Assembly: GCF_900105115.1 (NCBI RefSeq)
Contig: NZ_FNRV01000001.1
Span: 5,893,501-5,957,500 of the forward strand
From: Pseudomonas mohnii
GTDB lineage: Bacteria; Pseudomonadota; Gammaproteobacteria; Pseudomonadales; Pseudomonadaceae
Length of the DNA: 64,000 nucleotides
Direction of reading: 5' to 3'
In this document: positions 9,034 through 18,278 of the stretch, one piece after another
Numbering within the stretch: position 1 is the first letter of the stretch
Layout: each line of letters begins with the position of its first letter
Position numbers and translations under genes: made by a program
The notes under the pieces: generated by a model
What the model saw: the letters and a program-made list of their open reading frames with translations, nothing else
The model's database searches: none
Told to the model about the DNA's origin: nothing

Positions 9034-9143
9034 GTCGAGCGATTCTCCTGGGCAGCGCTGTTAAGTGCGCAGGAGAAAGGCTACCGACTGAAACTTAGCT
9101 GGGACTGAGCAAGGCAGGATCGAGCAATGCCGGGCACTTTGAA

Positions 9144-9212
9144 TCAGGCGTGGCCCAGCGCGATGGCAAACGAGACCACGATCATGCAGGCGAAGGCGAA
9201 ATTGAGATTCAT
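9144..9212 (-). CDS. Possible 22-residue single-span membrane peptide
   Basis: Reads MNLNFAFACMIVVSFAIALG followed by His-Ala and a stop. It is almost entirely one hydrophobic helix, the composition of a bacterial small membrane protein. A GGATGGA sequence lies a short distance upstream of the ATG. It sits upstream of and on the same strand as the COG4705 gene. A longer frame-shifted reading frame over the same bases looks like random sequence. No homology can be checked here, so this is a candidate only. Confidence 0.4.
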   Translation of the reverse strand: MNLNFAFACMIVVSFAIALGHA

Positions 9213-9364
9213 GAGATGTCCATCCGGTGCTTTTTGTGATGGCGCTCATCTTGAACAGGTCACGCGCAAATAAAAAATTCGCCTTCGTGATTTGAAAGAT
9301 CGAAACAATTGATATCCGGCCTCGTCCTGTTTGTGTTTATGGCACGGTTTGACTAATCTCGCAA

Positions 9365-9393
9365 AAACACGCATCTAAACGCATAAACAGGCA
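9365..9393. promoter_or_regulatory. Ten-base phased repeats ahead of the DeoR gene
   Basis: AAACACGCAT, CTAAACGCAT and AAACAGGCA follow each other in 10-base register just before the DeoR-family ATG at 9399. DeoR-family repressors commonly bind clustered short direct or inverted repeats, so this may be an autoregulatory operator. Confidence 0.35.
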
Positions 9394-9398
9394 AAGAC

Positions 9399-10187
9399 AT
9401 GCATGATCAACATTCCGCGGCCGAACTCCCTCATCTGCGTCGGCAGAAAATCCTCCTGATCCTCGAGCGCGACGGCAAGGTCATGGCCTCCGGGTTGAGC
9501 CAGCATTTCGCCGTGTCCGAAGACACCATCCGCCGCGATCTTGCCGAGCTGGACAGCGCCGGCCTGGTTCAGCGGGTGCACGGCGGGGCGCTGCCGCGAC
9601 CCAAGGACACCGGCAAGGATTACTTCACCCGCATCAGCGAAACCGACGAGGTGAAAACCCGACTGGCGCAGCTCGCCGCTGAAAGGGTGGAGGACGGCCA
9701 GATCGTGATGTTCGATTCGGGCACGACCACGCTGCAGATCGCGCGTTCGCTGCCCTCGGACATTTCCATCACCGCCATCACGACTTCGCCGATGACTGCC
9801 ATCACCCTGGCTGAATACAAAGGCATCAAGGTCATCCTCGCGGGCGGGCAACTCAACCTGGCGACCCTGTCCGTCAGTGGCCACGAGACCCTTCGCTTGC
9901 TGCAGGGAATCAAGGCCGACCTGCTGTTCACCGGGGTTTGCGCGATTCATCCCGAGGTGGGCATCAGCTCGCTGCATTTCGATGAGGTGCCGGTGAAACA
10001 GGCACTGATCGACAGTGCCTCGCAGGTGATCGCCGTCACCACGGCGGACAAACTGGGCGCGGTCGAACCGTTCGTGGTGGCGCCCTGTTCGCGCCTGCAT
10101 ACGCTGATCACCGAGCGTCATGTGGCGACGGGCAACATCGATGATTACCGCAAGCTGGGCATCGAGGTGGTTCAGGTGGAGACCTGA
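9399..10187 (+). CDS. DeoR/GlpR-family transcriptional regulator
   Basis: A 262-residue repressor. The N-terminal winged helix (RRQKILLILERDGKV, then SEDTIRRDLAELDSAG and RVHGGAL) is diagnostic for the DeoR family; the C-terminal sugar-phosphate sensor domain has the FDSGTTTLQIA and later ITTADKLG segments of the family's SIS/NagB-like fold. The inducer is probably a phosphorylated sugar or polyol. It has no obvious target next to it: the following genes converge on it and the previous ones run away from it. Phased repeats directly before the ATG may be its own operator. Confidence 0.88.
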   Translation: MHDQHSAAELPHLRRQKILLILERDGKVMASGLSQHFAVSEDTIRRDLAELDSAGLVQRVHGGALPRPKDTGKDYFTRISETDEVKTRLAQLAAERVEDGQIVMFDSGTTTLQIARSLPSDISITAITTSPMTAITLAEYKGIKVILAGGQLNLATLSVSGHETLRLLQGIKADLLFTGVCAIHPEVGISSLHFDEVPVKQALIDSASQVIAVTTADKLGAVEPFVVAPCSRLHTLITERHVATGNIDDYRKLGIEVVQVET

Positions 10188-10275
10188 GCAGCGATGGGTT
10201 GAATGACTGAAGACCAAACTGTGGGCGCTGGCCTGTTCCGGGCGGTGTGCAGATTATGGCGGCGTGCGACGGCCT

Positions 10276-10300
10276 CATCGCACGCACGCTCGCTCCCACC
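10276..10300. repeat. Single degenerate REP element
   Basis: The sequence CATCGCACGCACGCTCGCTC followed by CCACC resembles one arm of the Pseudomonas REP family found elsewhere in the window, between converging genes. Confidence 0.4.
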
Positions 10301-10328
10301 GCCGATTCGGGTGTATCCCGTGGATACC

Positions 10329-11627
10329 TCAGCGCAGGCGTTCAAGCATTTGGTAGTACCACATGCCGGCGGCGAGCATCGGGTTGCCGAGCAGGTCGCC
10401 CATGGGGACGCGGATGTGCTGGCAGGCGGCGAAGGTGTCGAAGTGCTCCAGTTGTCCTGTGATCGCGCGGCCCATGATTTCGCCCATGATGTGCGTGGTG
10501 GCGATGCCGTGCCCGGAGTAGCCCTGGCAGTACCAGACGTTGTCCGAGAGCTTGCCCAATTGCGGGATGCGGTTGATCACGATGCCCATCGCGCAGCTCC
10601 ACTGGTAATCGATGGCCACGCCCTTGAGTGCCGGGAACGTTTGCTCGATGCAGGGGCGCAACTCGGCGGCGATGTCGCGGGAATCCTTGCCGCTGTAATT
10701 GGCGCCGCCACCGAACAGCAAACGACCGTCCGCAGTCAGGCGGTAGTAATCGAGCACGAAGCGGCAGTCGTAGACGGCCAGGTCTTCGGGGTTGATCTGT
10801 CTGGCCAGGTCGCCCAGCGGCGCGGTGGTGACGATGCCGCCCATGGCCGGGAAGATCTTGCCCTTGAGTTGGCCCGGTTCCAGTTTGTGGTAGACGTCGC
10901 CGGCCAGCAGCACCTGGTTGGCGTCGATGCGACCGTGGGCGGTGCGTACGCCAGGGCGCTTGTGCGGGCCATCACCGTGAATGATCTCCAGCACTTCGCT
11001 GTTTTCGAAGATCAGCGCGCCCAGGCTCTCGGCCGCGCGGGCTTCGCCGATGCACAGGTTCAGCGGGTGCAGGTGCATGTTGCGGGTGTTCTTGATTGCC
11101 CCGTGGTAAAGGTCGCTTTGCAGCAGGTCGCGCACCTGGCTGCGGTCGAGCAGGCTGACCTCGTCGCCCATGCCACGGCGCACGGCTTCGTCGTAATCCT
11201 TGCGCAAGCCCTCCATGTGGCCTGGCTTGTAGGCCGCGTGCAGGTGGCCGTGCTTGAGGTCGCAGGCGATGCCGTATTTTTCCACCCGTTGCCGGATGAT
11301 CTGGTGTCCGCGCCAGCGCAGGTGCCAGATGAAGTCGTCGACGTCTTCGCCGAGGGTACGGCGCATTTGCTTGCGCATGGCCTCGTCGCCCGAGAGGCTG
11401 CCGGTGACCTGGCCACCGTTGCGTCCGGTCGCGCCCCAGCCGATTTTGTGGCTTTCGACGATGGCGACTTTCAGGCCTTTTTCAGCCAGTTCGACGGCGG
11501 TGGCGACGCCGGTGAAGCCGCCGCCGATGATCACCACGTCAACCCGGTGTTGGCCTTGCAGGGTCGGGTAATCGGTGTCCTGGTTGAGGGTGGCGGTGTA
11601 GTAGGAATTGCAGCGTTGGTTAGTCAT
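10329..11627 (-). CDS. Gamma-glutamylpolyamine oxidase-like FAD protein (PuuB/PauB type)
   Basis: A 432-residue DAO-family flavoprotein with the FAD motif IIGGGFTG at about residues 33-40, an ESHKIGWGATGRNGGQ segment and a C-terminal GYSGHGIATTHIMGE motif shared with PuuB. In the Pau/Puu pathways such enzymes oxidise gamma-glutamyl-putrescine or related polyamines to the aldehyde. The gene lies 68 bases downstream of a glutamine-synthetase-like gamma-glutamylpolyamine synthetase on the same strand, which supports the assignment. The start at 11627 (MTNQRCNSYY) is the usual family N-terminus. Pseudomonas carries several paralogues, so the exact amine is uncertain. Confidence 0.85.
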   Translation of the reverse strand: MTNQRCNSYYTATLNQDTDYPTLQGQHRVDVVIIGGGFTGVATAVELAEKGLKVAIVESHKIGWGATGRNGGQVTGSLSGDEAMRKQMRRTLGEDVDDFIWHLRWRGHQIIRQRVEKYGIACDLKHGHLHAAYKPGHMEGLRKDYDEAVRRGMGDEVSLLDRSQVRDLLQSDLYHGAIKNTRNMHLHPLNLCIGEARAAESLGALIFENSEVLEIIHGDGPHKRPGVRTAHGRIDANQVLLAGDVYHKLEPGQLKGKIFPAMGGIVTTAPLGDLARQINPEDLAVYDCRFVLDYYRLTADGRLLFGGGANYSGKDSRDIAAELRPCIEQTFPALKGVAIDYQWSCAMGIVINRIPQLGKLSDNVWYCQGYSGHGIATTHIMGEIMGRAITGQLEHFDTFAACQHIRVPMGDLLGNPMLAAGMWYYQMLERLR

Positions 11628-11695
11628 GTCAGGGTCCAGGCAAAAATGAAGAGCAGTTAGCGCGCTCCCACAGGGGGTTGGGGGGCTGATTGGGC

Positions 11696-13060
11696 TCACG
11701 CCTCAGTCAAATACCAGCGCCAGTCCTGCTCTCCCACTTCGCCCATGAACTGCCGATACTCGGCACGCTTGACCGCCAGATAAACCCCAAGAAATTCCTG
11801 ACCCAGTGCATCCCGCGCCCACGCCGAATTTTCCAGTGCCGTCAGGGACGTCAGCCAGTCGGTGGGCAGCAACTGCGTGGCTTGCGCATAACCGTTGCCT
11901 TGCACCGGTTCGCCCGGATCGAGGTTTTCACGGATGCCGCGATGGATGCCGGCCAGAATCGCCGCCGCCGCCAGATACGGGTTGGCGTCGGCGCCGCAGA
12001 TGCGGTGTTCGATGTGGCGGCTGTTGGCCGGGCCACCCGGCACGCGCAGGCTCACCGTGCGGTTATCGACGCCCCAGGTCGGTGCCAGCGGCGCATAGCT
12101 GTTGGCCTGGAAACGCCGGTAGGAGTTGGCGTTGGGGCAGAACAGCAACAACGAATCCAGCAGCGAGGCGAGCATGCCGCCGATGGCGGTGCGCAGCAGC
12201 GGGGTGCCGGCCGGGTCCTCGGAGGCGAACAGGTTGCGACCTTCGGCGTCGGCGATGCTGACGTGCATGTGCATGCCGGTGCCGGCCAGATCGTCGAACG
12301 GCTTGGCCATGAACGTCGCCTGCATGCCGTGCTTGTGGGCGACGGCTTTCACCAGGCGCTTGTAACGCACGGCCTGGTCCATCGCCTGCAAGGCATCGCC
12401 GTGTTCCAGGGTGATTTCCACCTGGCCCGGGGCGTATTCGGAAATCGCCGTGCGCGCCGGAATCTCGTGCAGTTTGCACGCGGCATAGAGGTCGGCGAGG
12501 AACGGTTCGATCTGTTCCAGCTCACGCAGGCCATAGACCTGAGTGTGCCGTGGGCGACCCCCGTCAGCGTCCAGCGCCGGTTGCGGGCGACCGTTGTGAT
12601 CGCGCTTGCTGTCAAGCAGATAGAACTCCAGCTCACAGGCCATCACCGGGTGGTAACCCTCGGCTTTGAGGCCGTCGACGACCTTGATCAGCAGGTGGCG
12701 CGGGTCGGCGATGCTCGCCGGCATGCCTTCTTGCGGGTGCATGCTGACCTGCACCGCCGCCGTCGGAATCTGCCGCCACGGCAAGCGCACCAGGCTGCCT
12801 TCGAGCGGGTAGGCGCGGCAGTCGATGTCGCCGACGTCCCACACCAGCCCGGAGTTCTCGACGTCTTCGCCCTGCAAGGTCAGGCCGAGGATGGTGCTGG
12901 GCAGCGGACGACCGCTTTCATACACCGCCAGCAGCTCTTCGCGGTGCAACAGTTTGCCCCGTGGCACGCCGTTGGCATCGAGAATGAACAGCTCGATCAT
13001 GTCGATATCGGGGTTGTTCGCCAGAAAGCGTTGGGCATCTTCAAGGGCTGCGAATTTCAT
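11696..13060 (-). CDS. Gamma-glutamylpolyamine synthetase, glutamine-synthetase family (PuuA/PauA type)
   Basis: A 454-residue type I-like glutamine synthetase paralogue that should ligate glutamate to an amine using ATP. Family signatures are visible: ELEFYLLD in the first metal-binding stretch, AGTGMHMHVSI, PNANSYRRF, and NRTVSLRVPGG with EHRICGADANPYL near the C-terminus. It lacks the adenylylation-loop Tyr context of GlnA. The paired FAD oxidase downstream is the next step of polyamine breakdown. Pseudomonas has up to seven PauA paralogues with different amine preferences, so the substrate cannot be fixed from sequence alone. Confidence 0.88.
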   Translation of the reverse strand: MKFAALEDAQRFLANNPDIDMIELFILDANGVPRGKLLHREELLAVYESGRPLPSTILGLTLQGEDVENSGLVWDVGDIDCRAYPLEGSLVRLPWRQIPTAAVQVSMHPQEGMPASIADPRHLLIKVVDGLKAEGYHPVMACELEFYLLDSKRDHNGRPQPALDADGGRPRHTQVYGLRELEQIEPFLADLYAACKLHEIPARTAISEYAPGQVEITLEHGDALQAMDQAVRYKRLVKAVAHKHGMQATFMAKPFDDLAGTGMHMHVSIADAEGRNLFASEDPAGTPLLRTAIGGMLASLLDSLLLFCPNANSYRRFQANSYAPLAPTWGVDNRTVSLRVPGGPANSRHIEHRICGADANPYLAAAAILAGIHRGIRENLDPGEPVQGNGYAQATQLLPTDWLTSLTALENSAWARDALGQEFLGVYLAVKRAEYRQFMGEVGEQDWRWYLTEA

Positions 13061-13460
13061 GGTTCGTCACTCACGTTGGCGTCCCGCGGACGCACGGATT
13101 CAGGCCGCGGCACGATCACGGATAAACATCCGTTGCGTGCTGGCAGCGATAGCAAAAAAGGCTGGGGGCTCGATGCGTCGAAGACGCGATCAGGCGAGCA
13201 GGGAGCTATCCGGCGGGCGTGCGGAGTGACGCAGTTTTGAGCGGCGCAGGGCCATGGGGAGGTTGACGATGCGTTTCATCAGGCAATGCCGTCCGCGACC
13301 AGCAGCGAGGGGGTCAGGATCGAGACATCCAGCAAGTGGGGCTCTGACGGCGAAGTGCGCATGACTCATGTTTCCAGAAGGAAAACGTCGGTGGCAGGTA
13401 AACAGCCATCCGGGGATGGCTGGATACTAGGGGTGAACGGGGCACATGTAAATCTTTGAT
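13061..13460. other. Gene-poor gap between PauA-type and chromate transporter genes
   Basis: About 400 bases without a convincing gene. The part next to 13060 must hold the promoter of the polyamine genes. A few short minus-strand open frames (around 13190-13375) lack ribosome sites and known motifs. No REP element or clear terminator is seen apart from a 5-bp hairpin near 13172-13186. Confidence 0.4.
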
Positions 13461-14819
13461 TCAATGCAGCAGGTGCACGACCAGTCCGATCAGGCCACAA
13501 CCGAACAACACTTCGATGACTCCGCGCTTGAACCGAAGCAAGGCAATGGCGGCGGCGATGGCGATCGCCAGTGAAGGCCAGTCCAGTTGACCGGCGAAGC
13601 CCTTGGGCCACAGCACGTGATAACCAAAAAAGCACGCCAGGTTAAGAATCACGCCGACCACTGCGGCAGTGATGGCCGTCAGTGGCGCGGTGAATTTCAG
13701 TTCATTATGGGTGGATTCCACCAGTGGCCCACCGGCGAGGATGAACAGGAACGAAGGCAGGAAAGTGAACCAGGTCACCAGCGTGGCCGCGAGGGCGCCG
13801 GCGACAAACGCCTGATCAGGGCCGAACACTTGATGGACATAGGCACCGATAAAACCGACGAAGGCCACGATCATGATCAGCGGCCCCGGCGTGGTTTCGC
13901 CCAGCGCCAGGCCGTCGATCATCTGTGTCGGCGTCAGCCAGCCATAGTGGCCGACCGCGCCCTGATACACATAGGGCAGCACCGCGTAGGCACCGCCGAA
14001 GGTCAGCAGTGCCGCTTTGGTGAAGAACCAGCTCATTTGCGTGAGCGTGCCTTCCCAGCCGAACAGGGCAGTGAGGGTCGCCATCGGCAGTGTCCACAAC
14101 ACCACGCCGATCAGCGCCAGGCGCAACAGGTACCAGCGACTGAAACGGGCATGTTCGGGGGGCGGCGTGTCGTCGTCGATCAGTGCCGGGCCGAAAGATT
14201 TTTTCGCCGCACCGTGGCCGCCCGTCGTGAATTTATCCGGTGCCAGGCGCCCGCCGAAGTAACCGATGACGGCCGCGCCCAGCACGATCAGCGGAAACGG
14301 CACGTTGCCGAGGAAGATCGCGGCGAATGACGCTGCGGCGATCGCCCACATCCAGCCGTTCTTCAGCGCACGGGAGCCGATCCGGTGCGCGGCTTGCAGC
14401 ACAATCGCGGTCACCGCTGGCTTGATCCCGTAAAACAGCCCGGCCACCACCGGCACTTCACCGAAGGCGATGTACACCCAGGACAGCGCAATCAGGATGA
14501 ACAGCGACGGCAGCACAAACAGCGCACCGGCGATCACGCCACCCCAGGTACGGTGCATCAGCCAGCCGAGGTAGGTCGCCAGTTGCTGGGCCTCGGGACC
14601 GGGCAGCAACATGCAGTAGTTGAGGGCATGCAGGAAGCGTCGCTCGGAGATCCAGCGGCGGCGCACGACCAGTTCCTGGTGCATGATCGAAATCTGTCCG
14701 GCCGGCCCGCCGAAGCTGATGAAACCGAGCTTGAGCCAGAAACGGAACGCTTCTCGCAAGCTGATCGGCGCAGGCTTGGTCAGTTCGGGGGCGCTGTTTG
14801 GGGAGGGCGTGAGGCTCAA
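13461..14819 (-). CDS. chrA: Chromate transporter, long two-domain form
   Basis: A 452-residue CHR-family inner-membrane carrier. Two homologous halves are visible: the first begins FWLKLGFISFGGPAGQISIMH, and the second has KAALLTFGGAYAVLPYV and LGETTPGPLIMIVAFVGF. The FGGPAGQ and FGGAYAV motifs are the duplicated signatures of long-chain ChrA, which exports chromate. I prefer the TTG at 14819 because AAGGA lies 8 bases before it; an ATG at 14867 in the same frame has no such site. No ChrB-like regulator is adjacent, so it may be a constitutive or general anion CHR protein. Confidence 0.88.
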   Translation of the reverse strand: MSLTPSPNSAPELTKPAPISLREAFRFWLKLGFISFGGPAGQISIMHQELVVRRRWISERRFLHALNYCMLLPGPEAQQLATYLGWLMHRTWGGVIAGALFVLPSLFILIALSWVYIAFGEVPVVAGLFYGIKPAVTAIVLQAAHRIGSRALKNGWMWAIAAASFAAIFLGNVPFPLIVLGAAVIGYFGGRLAPDKFTTGGHGAAKKSFGPALIDDDTPPPEHARFSRWYLLRLALIGVVLWTLPMATLTALFGWEGTLTQMSWFFTKAALLTFGGAYAVLPYVYQGAVGHYGWLTPTQMIDGLALGETTPGPLIMIVAFVGFIGAYVHQVFGPDQAFVAGALAATLVTWFTFLPSFLFILAGGPLVESTHNELKFTAPLTAITAAVVGVILNLACFFGYHVLWPKGFAGQLDWPSLAIAIAAAIALLRFKRGVIEVLFGCGLIGLVVHLLH

Positions 14820-14903
14820 GCGAATGTTCCTTGTGCTGGGGCGCTTTGAGCCGGTGACTGTAGCCATGAAGCGGCGCTTTGAACAGTCGGTTTTGCCCGA
14901 CCG

Positions 14904-14930
14904 CCATCGCGGGCAAGCCGCGCTCCTGCA
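14904..14930. repeat. Single REP element
   Basis: One REP arm of the CGCGGGCAAGC-GCTCC family between the bestrophin and chrA genes. Confidence 0.5.
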
Positions 14931-14940
14931 AGCTTGCTTT

Positions 14941-15840
14941 TCAGTTCAGGACAAAGTCCACCGGCTCCAGTTGTGGCGGCAGTTCCGTCACGCCCAGTGC
15001 GTCCAGGATGTCGCGTTCGATGTTGCGCACGATGGCGTCGGTGGGCAGATCGTTTTCGTCGCGTCCGAACGGGTCTTCCAATTCATCGGCAATCGCGTCC
15101 AGCCCGAAAAAGGTGTAGCTGACGATCGCGGTGAAAATGGGTGTCAGCCAGCCCAGGGGTTCGGCCATCGCAAACGGCAACAGGATGCAGAACAGATAGA
15201 TGGTCCGGTGCAGCAGCAAGGTGTACGGGAACGGCAGCGGGGTGTTTTTGATCCGTTCACAGATCGCCTGGGCGCGGGTCAGGTTGGACAGGTGACCGGA
15301 GATGATGGTGTAGCGCCATTCATTGATGGCGCCCGACTCGCTGAGTGCCGAGCACTGTTGGCCAACCTGCATCAGTATTTGCCCGCTGATGTCCTGGGTG
15401 CCGCCCTTGGGAATTGGCTGCAACCAGTCACCGCTGGCGGCCAGTTCGTTCTCCTTGCGCAACCGGGCGTTAAGCGCATGGGCGAAGCCGCAGAGGTTGC
15501 CGAGGATCGTGTGTCGTTCACGGGCGTCCTTGATGACCCGGGTTTCGCGAATCATCGACCGGACTTCCACGATGATGTCGCCCCACGCCTTGCGCGCTTC
15601 ATACCAGCGGTCATAACAGGCGTTGTTGCGAAAGCTCATGAAGATCGACAGCGACAAACCCAGCAGGGTGAAGGGTGTCGCACTGACCTTGGAAAAGTAG
15701 CTGGGGTGCAGCGTTTCGATCAGCACGATGGCCGAGGCCAGCAGCGTCACCATCAGGCTGCGCAGGGCAATGCGCTTGGCGATCGAGCCCTTGAGTGATG
15801 TCAGGACACCGATCAGGTTGGGTTTGGGTCTGACGATCAT
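14941..15840 (-). CDS. Bestrophin/UPF0187 family membrane channel
   Basis: A 299-residue membrane protein. Family hallmarks are FMSFRNNACYDRWYEARKAWG in the first third and EDPFGRDENDLPTD near the C-terminus, the acidic segment corresponding to the Ca-clasp region of animal bestrophins. Four hydrophobic stretches are seen. Bacterial homologues form pentameric channels, cation-selective in the studied Klebsiella protein. It starts 6 bases after the moaA stop, so the two are probably co-transcribed, though no functional link is evident. Confidence 0.85.
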   Translation of the reverse strand: MIVRPKPNLIGVLTSLKGSIAKRIALRSLMVTLLASAIVLIETLHPSYFSKVSATPFTLLGLSLSIFMSFRNNACYDRWYEARKAWGDIIVEVRSMIRETRVIKDARERHTILGNLCGFAHALNARLRKENELAASGDWLQPIPKGGTQDISGQILMQVGQQCSALSESGAINEWRYTIISGHLSNLTRAQAICERIKNTPLPFPYTLLLHRTIYLFCILLPFAMAEPLGWLTPIFTAIVSYTFFGLDAIADELEDPFGRDENDLPTDAIVRNIERDILDALGVTELPPQLEPVDFVLN

Positions 15841-15846
15841 GGTCTT

Positions 15847-16845
15847 TCAGCCGCCTGTCATGTTCATGAAGCGAACCACCTGGACATCGTCGTTCACTTC
15901 GAAATGGTGCCGATAAGGTTTGAGTTTCATCGCCTCGATGATGGCGTGTTCCAGGCGTTCGGGCTGGCCGGGGTGGCTGCGCAAGACGGCCTTGAGGTCG
16001 ACCGCGTGCTCGTTGCCCAGGCACAGCAGCAGGCGACCCTCCACGGTCAGCCGCACCCGGTTGCAGGTGGCGCAAAAATTGTGGCTGTGGGGCGAAATGA
16101 ACCCCAGGCGAATGTGCGGCGCTTCGGCCAGGCGCCAGTAGCGCGAAGGGCCCTGGGTCGACTCGGCGGAATCAATCAAAGTGTAGCGTTCGGCGATTTT
16201 TTCACGTACCTGGGCACTGGAGAAAAACGACTCGGCGCGGCTGTGTTCGAGGATGGTGCCCAAGGGCATTTCTTCAATGAAGGAGATGTCCAGGTGACGG
16301 TCGATGGCAAAGCTCACCAGGTCATTGATCTCGTGATCGTTGCGGCCCTTCATCACCACGCAGTTGAGCTTGGTGTTGCGAAATCCCGCCTTGTTGGCGG
16401 CGTCGATGCCTTTGATGACCTGCGCCAGTTCACCGGTGCGGGTCAGTTCGCGAAAGCGTTGCGGGTCGAGGCAATCGAGGCTGATATTGAGGCGCTTGAC
16501 CCCGGCCTCGAACAACGGCTCAGCCAGTCTGGCCAACTGCGAACCGTTGGTGGTCATGCACAGTTCGCGCAGGCCGGGCAGGGCGGCGATCTTCTGGCAC
16601 AGTTGCACCACACCCGGGCGGATCAGCGGTTCGCCCCCGGTCAGGCGGATCTTGCGGGTGCCCAGTGCGACGAAACTGTGGGCCACCTGATAGATCTCTT
16701 CCAGGGTCAGCACGCGCTGCCGGGGCAGGAACTGCATGTCCTCGGCCATGCAATATACGCAACGGAAATCGCAGCGATCGGTGACCGACATGCGCAGGTA
16801 GTCCACCCGCCGGGAGAACCCATCGACCAAGACTCGCTCTGACAT
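15847..16845 (-). CDS. moaA: GTP 3',8-cyclase, molybdenum cofactor synthesis
   Basis: A 332-residue radical-SAM enzyme making the first intermediate of molybdopterin from GTP. Both Fe-S motifs are present: N-terminal CDFRCVYC (C-x3-C-x2-C, SAM cluster) and C-terminal [18 protein letters not shown] (C-x2-C-x13-C, substrate cluster). [12 protein letters not shown] is the SAM-binding GGE motif, and the protein ends in the conserved Gly-Gly (MTGG). No other moa genes are adjacent; in Pseudomonas moaA paralogues are often separated from moaBCDE. Confidence 0.95.
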   Translation of the reverse strand: MSERVLVDGFSRRVDYLRMSVTDRCDFRCVYCMAEDMQFLPRQRVLTLEEIYQVAHSFVALGTRKIRLTGGEPLIRPGVVQLCQKIAALPGLRELCMTTNGSQLARLAEPLFEAGVKRLNISLDCLDPQRFRELTRTGELAQVIKGIDAANKAGFRNTKLNCVVMKGRNDHEINDLVSFAIDRHLDISFIEEMPLGTILEHSRAESFFSSAQVREKIAERYTLIDSAESTQGPSRYWRLAEAPHIRLGFISPHSHNFCATCNRVRLTVEGRLLLCLGNEHAVDLKAVLRSHPGQPERLEHAIIEAMKLKPYRHHFEVNDDVQVVRFMNMTGG

Positions 16846-17283
16846 GATTTCCTCAGGTGGCGCCGCACGTATTGAATGAATGTCCGCAAAACCTGTAGGA
16901 GCTCGCTGCTACAGTGACGAATGACGTGATGTGCGGATTTGTTGAGGAGAGGCTAAGTGCAACTCTGGAGAACGTCCAATCACTATGAGTAACCGGTTGA
17001 TCGACGGCATCTATGAAGAGCTTTTTTTCTTCCGGTATTGGCTTTCTGGTTGTTTAAGTTATTGATGAACAAGAATAAAAAATTCTAATGGATGTCGTCG
17101 GTAGCGGGGGTGCAATGAGTGATAAGGCGATATTAAACGCGCATTCCTGTTCTTTTCTGCGTCAAACGATCGATGACCTCAATCAGGTCAACGTCCGCTG
17201 TGTGCATCGCTGTGGGAGCGGGCTTGTCGGTCATAACAGTCCGACAAGTTCCTTCGCCACAGAGGTCGTTTCAGGTCAGGCCC
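16846..17283. other. Gene-poor gap with REP fragments
   Basis: About 440 bases between the 5' end of moaA and the 3' end of the CAP-domain gene. It holds a small palindrome of the REP type (16893-16914) and a lone REP arm near 17208-17235 (GTGGGAGCGGGCTTGTCGG). The middle is AT-richer than its surroundings; the open frame at 17088 has no codon character of a real gene. No RNA gene is recognised. Confidence 0.4.
16893..16914. repeat. Short REP-like palindrome
   Basis: CTGTAG and CTACAG flank GAGCTCGCTG, a collapsed REP-type hairpin close upstream of moaA. Confidence 0.4.
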
Positions 17284-18135
17284 TTACTGCGCCCCGAACA
17301 TCACCGTCCAGTAAATCCCCGCATCGCTCTTCGGATCGGTCGCGTAGGCCGCGCCCAGATCACGGAACAGCGGGTTCATCACGTTGGCGCAATGACTGGG
17401 GCTGTCCAGCCAGCCATCGACCACCTTGCGCACGGTGTCCTGCCCGGCGGCGATGGTCTCGCCGATCTGCTGGAAGTCGTAGCCCGCCAGTTCCGCCCGG
17501 TCGCCCGGTGTGCGGCCATCCAGGTCCTTGTGGTCGAAGAAGTTTTTATTGGCCATGTTGCGCGCGTGCGCTTCGGCGGCGGTCGCCAGCGTGGCGTTCC
17601 AGGTCAGCGGCGCGGTGGCGCCGAAGGGCTGCGTGCCACATTGGCGCGCTTTGCTGCGAGCGATGTTGAGTTCGGCCAGCAGTTTCTGGCCTTCGGTCTG
17701 CCAGTCGCCCAAGCGTGCGCTGAGCAACGGACGGGCGACGACGATTCGCCAGTCACGGTCCTGATGGCTGACACCGACATCGACGAATTGCGGGTCCAGC
17801 ACGATCTGGCAAAAACTCTCCTGTATCGCTTTCATCGCCGAGGCCGCATCACGGGGCCCGGACAAGCTGATCGCCTGCACGTTCTTCATGGGGTAACCGG
17901 CGGTCACCATGGCCTGCTGCAAATTGCCGATGCTGGTGGCGGACAGCGCCAGGCGCGGGTCGGCCGACAGCGGCGGCAGCTCCGACGACACTTGACCGGC
18001 GCACCGTTGCAACTGGCTGCGGTAGGCATTGATCGATTCGATCAGCTGTGACTCTTCGCCCGCCATCGCGCTGGAGGCGAACAGCAGACCCAGTGACAAC
18101 CCGGTAAAGCGCATTGCGGATGATAGTGAACGCAT
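17284..18135 (-). CDS. Exported CAP/SCP-domain protein
   Basis: A 283-residue secreted protein. The ATG at 18135 follows AAGGGGG and begins a signal peptide ending ASSAMA at about residue 25. The C-terminal 130 residues form a CAP (SCP/PR-1-like) domain, with EAHARNMANKNFFDHKDLDG and VVDGWLDSPSHCANVMNP carrying the conserved His and Glu/Ser-His motifs. The N-terminal half is a less familiar region with Cys pairs. CAP proteins are extracytoplasmic; bacterial roles are mostly unknown. Confidence 0.85.
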   Translation of the reverse strand: MRSLSSAMRFTGLSLGLLFASSAMAGEESQLIESINAYRSQLQRCAGQVSSELPPLSADPRLALSATSIGNLQQAMVTAGYPMKNVQAISLSGPRDAASAMKAIQESFCQIVLDPQFVDVGVSHQDRDWRIVVARPLLSARLGDWQTEGQKLLAELNIARSKARQCGTQPFGATAPLTWNATLATAAEAHARNMANKNFFDHKDLDGRTPGDRAELAGYDFQQIGETIAAGQDTVRKVVDGWLDSPSHCANVMNPLFRDLGAAYATDPKSDAGIYWTVMFGAQ

Positions 18136-18278
18136 GGAAATCCCCCTTGAGCTGACTGCGCCCATGATGCGCGAAATTACCCCATCAAAGGCAGTGGATT
18201 TTCCAGAATGTTGTGGGGGGGCATGCAATCCGTTCACTACTACACTGAATCGATATTGCCCACTGAGTTCTTCCCATC

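Noticed and set aside
9061..9249. 62-codon minus-strand frame
   Set aside because: Its translation is Arg/His/Ser-rich random-like; the overlapping 22-residue frame is a better candidate.
10203..11660. 485-codon plus-strand frame over the FAD oxidase gene
   Set aside because: Antisense shadow of the PauB-type gene with no domain or ribosome site.
11690..13240. 516-codon plus-strand frame over the glutamine-synthetase-like gene
   Set aside because: Antisense shadow; the real gene has clear family motifs on the minus strand.
13190..13375. Small overlapping minus-strand frames with a TGATGA junction
   Set aside because: No ribosome site, no known motif, strongly Arg/Pro-rich composition typical of non-coding high-GC DNA.
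17088..17669. 193-codon plus-strand frame before the CAP-domain gene
   Set aside because: Most of it is antisense to the CAP gene and reads as Arg/Ser/Pro-rich noise.
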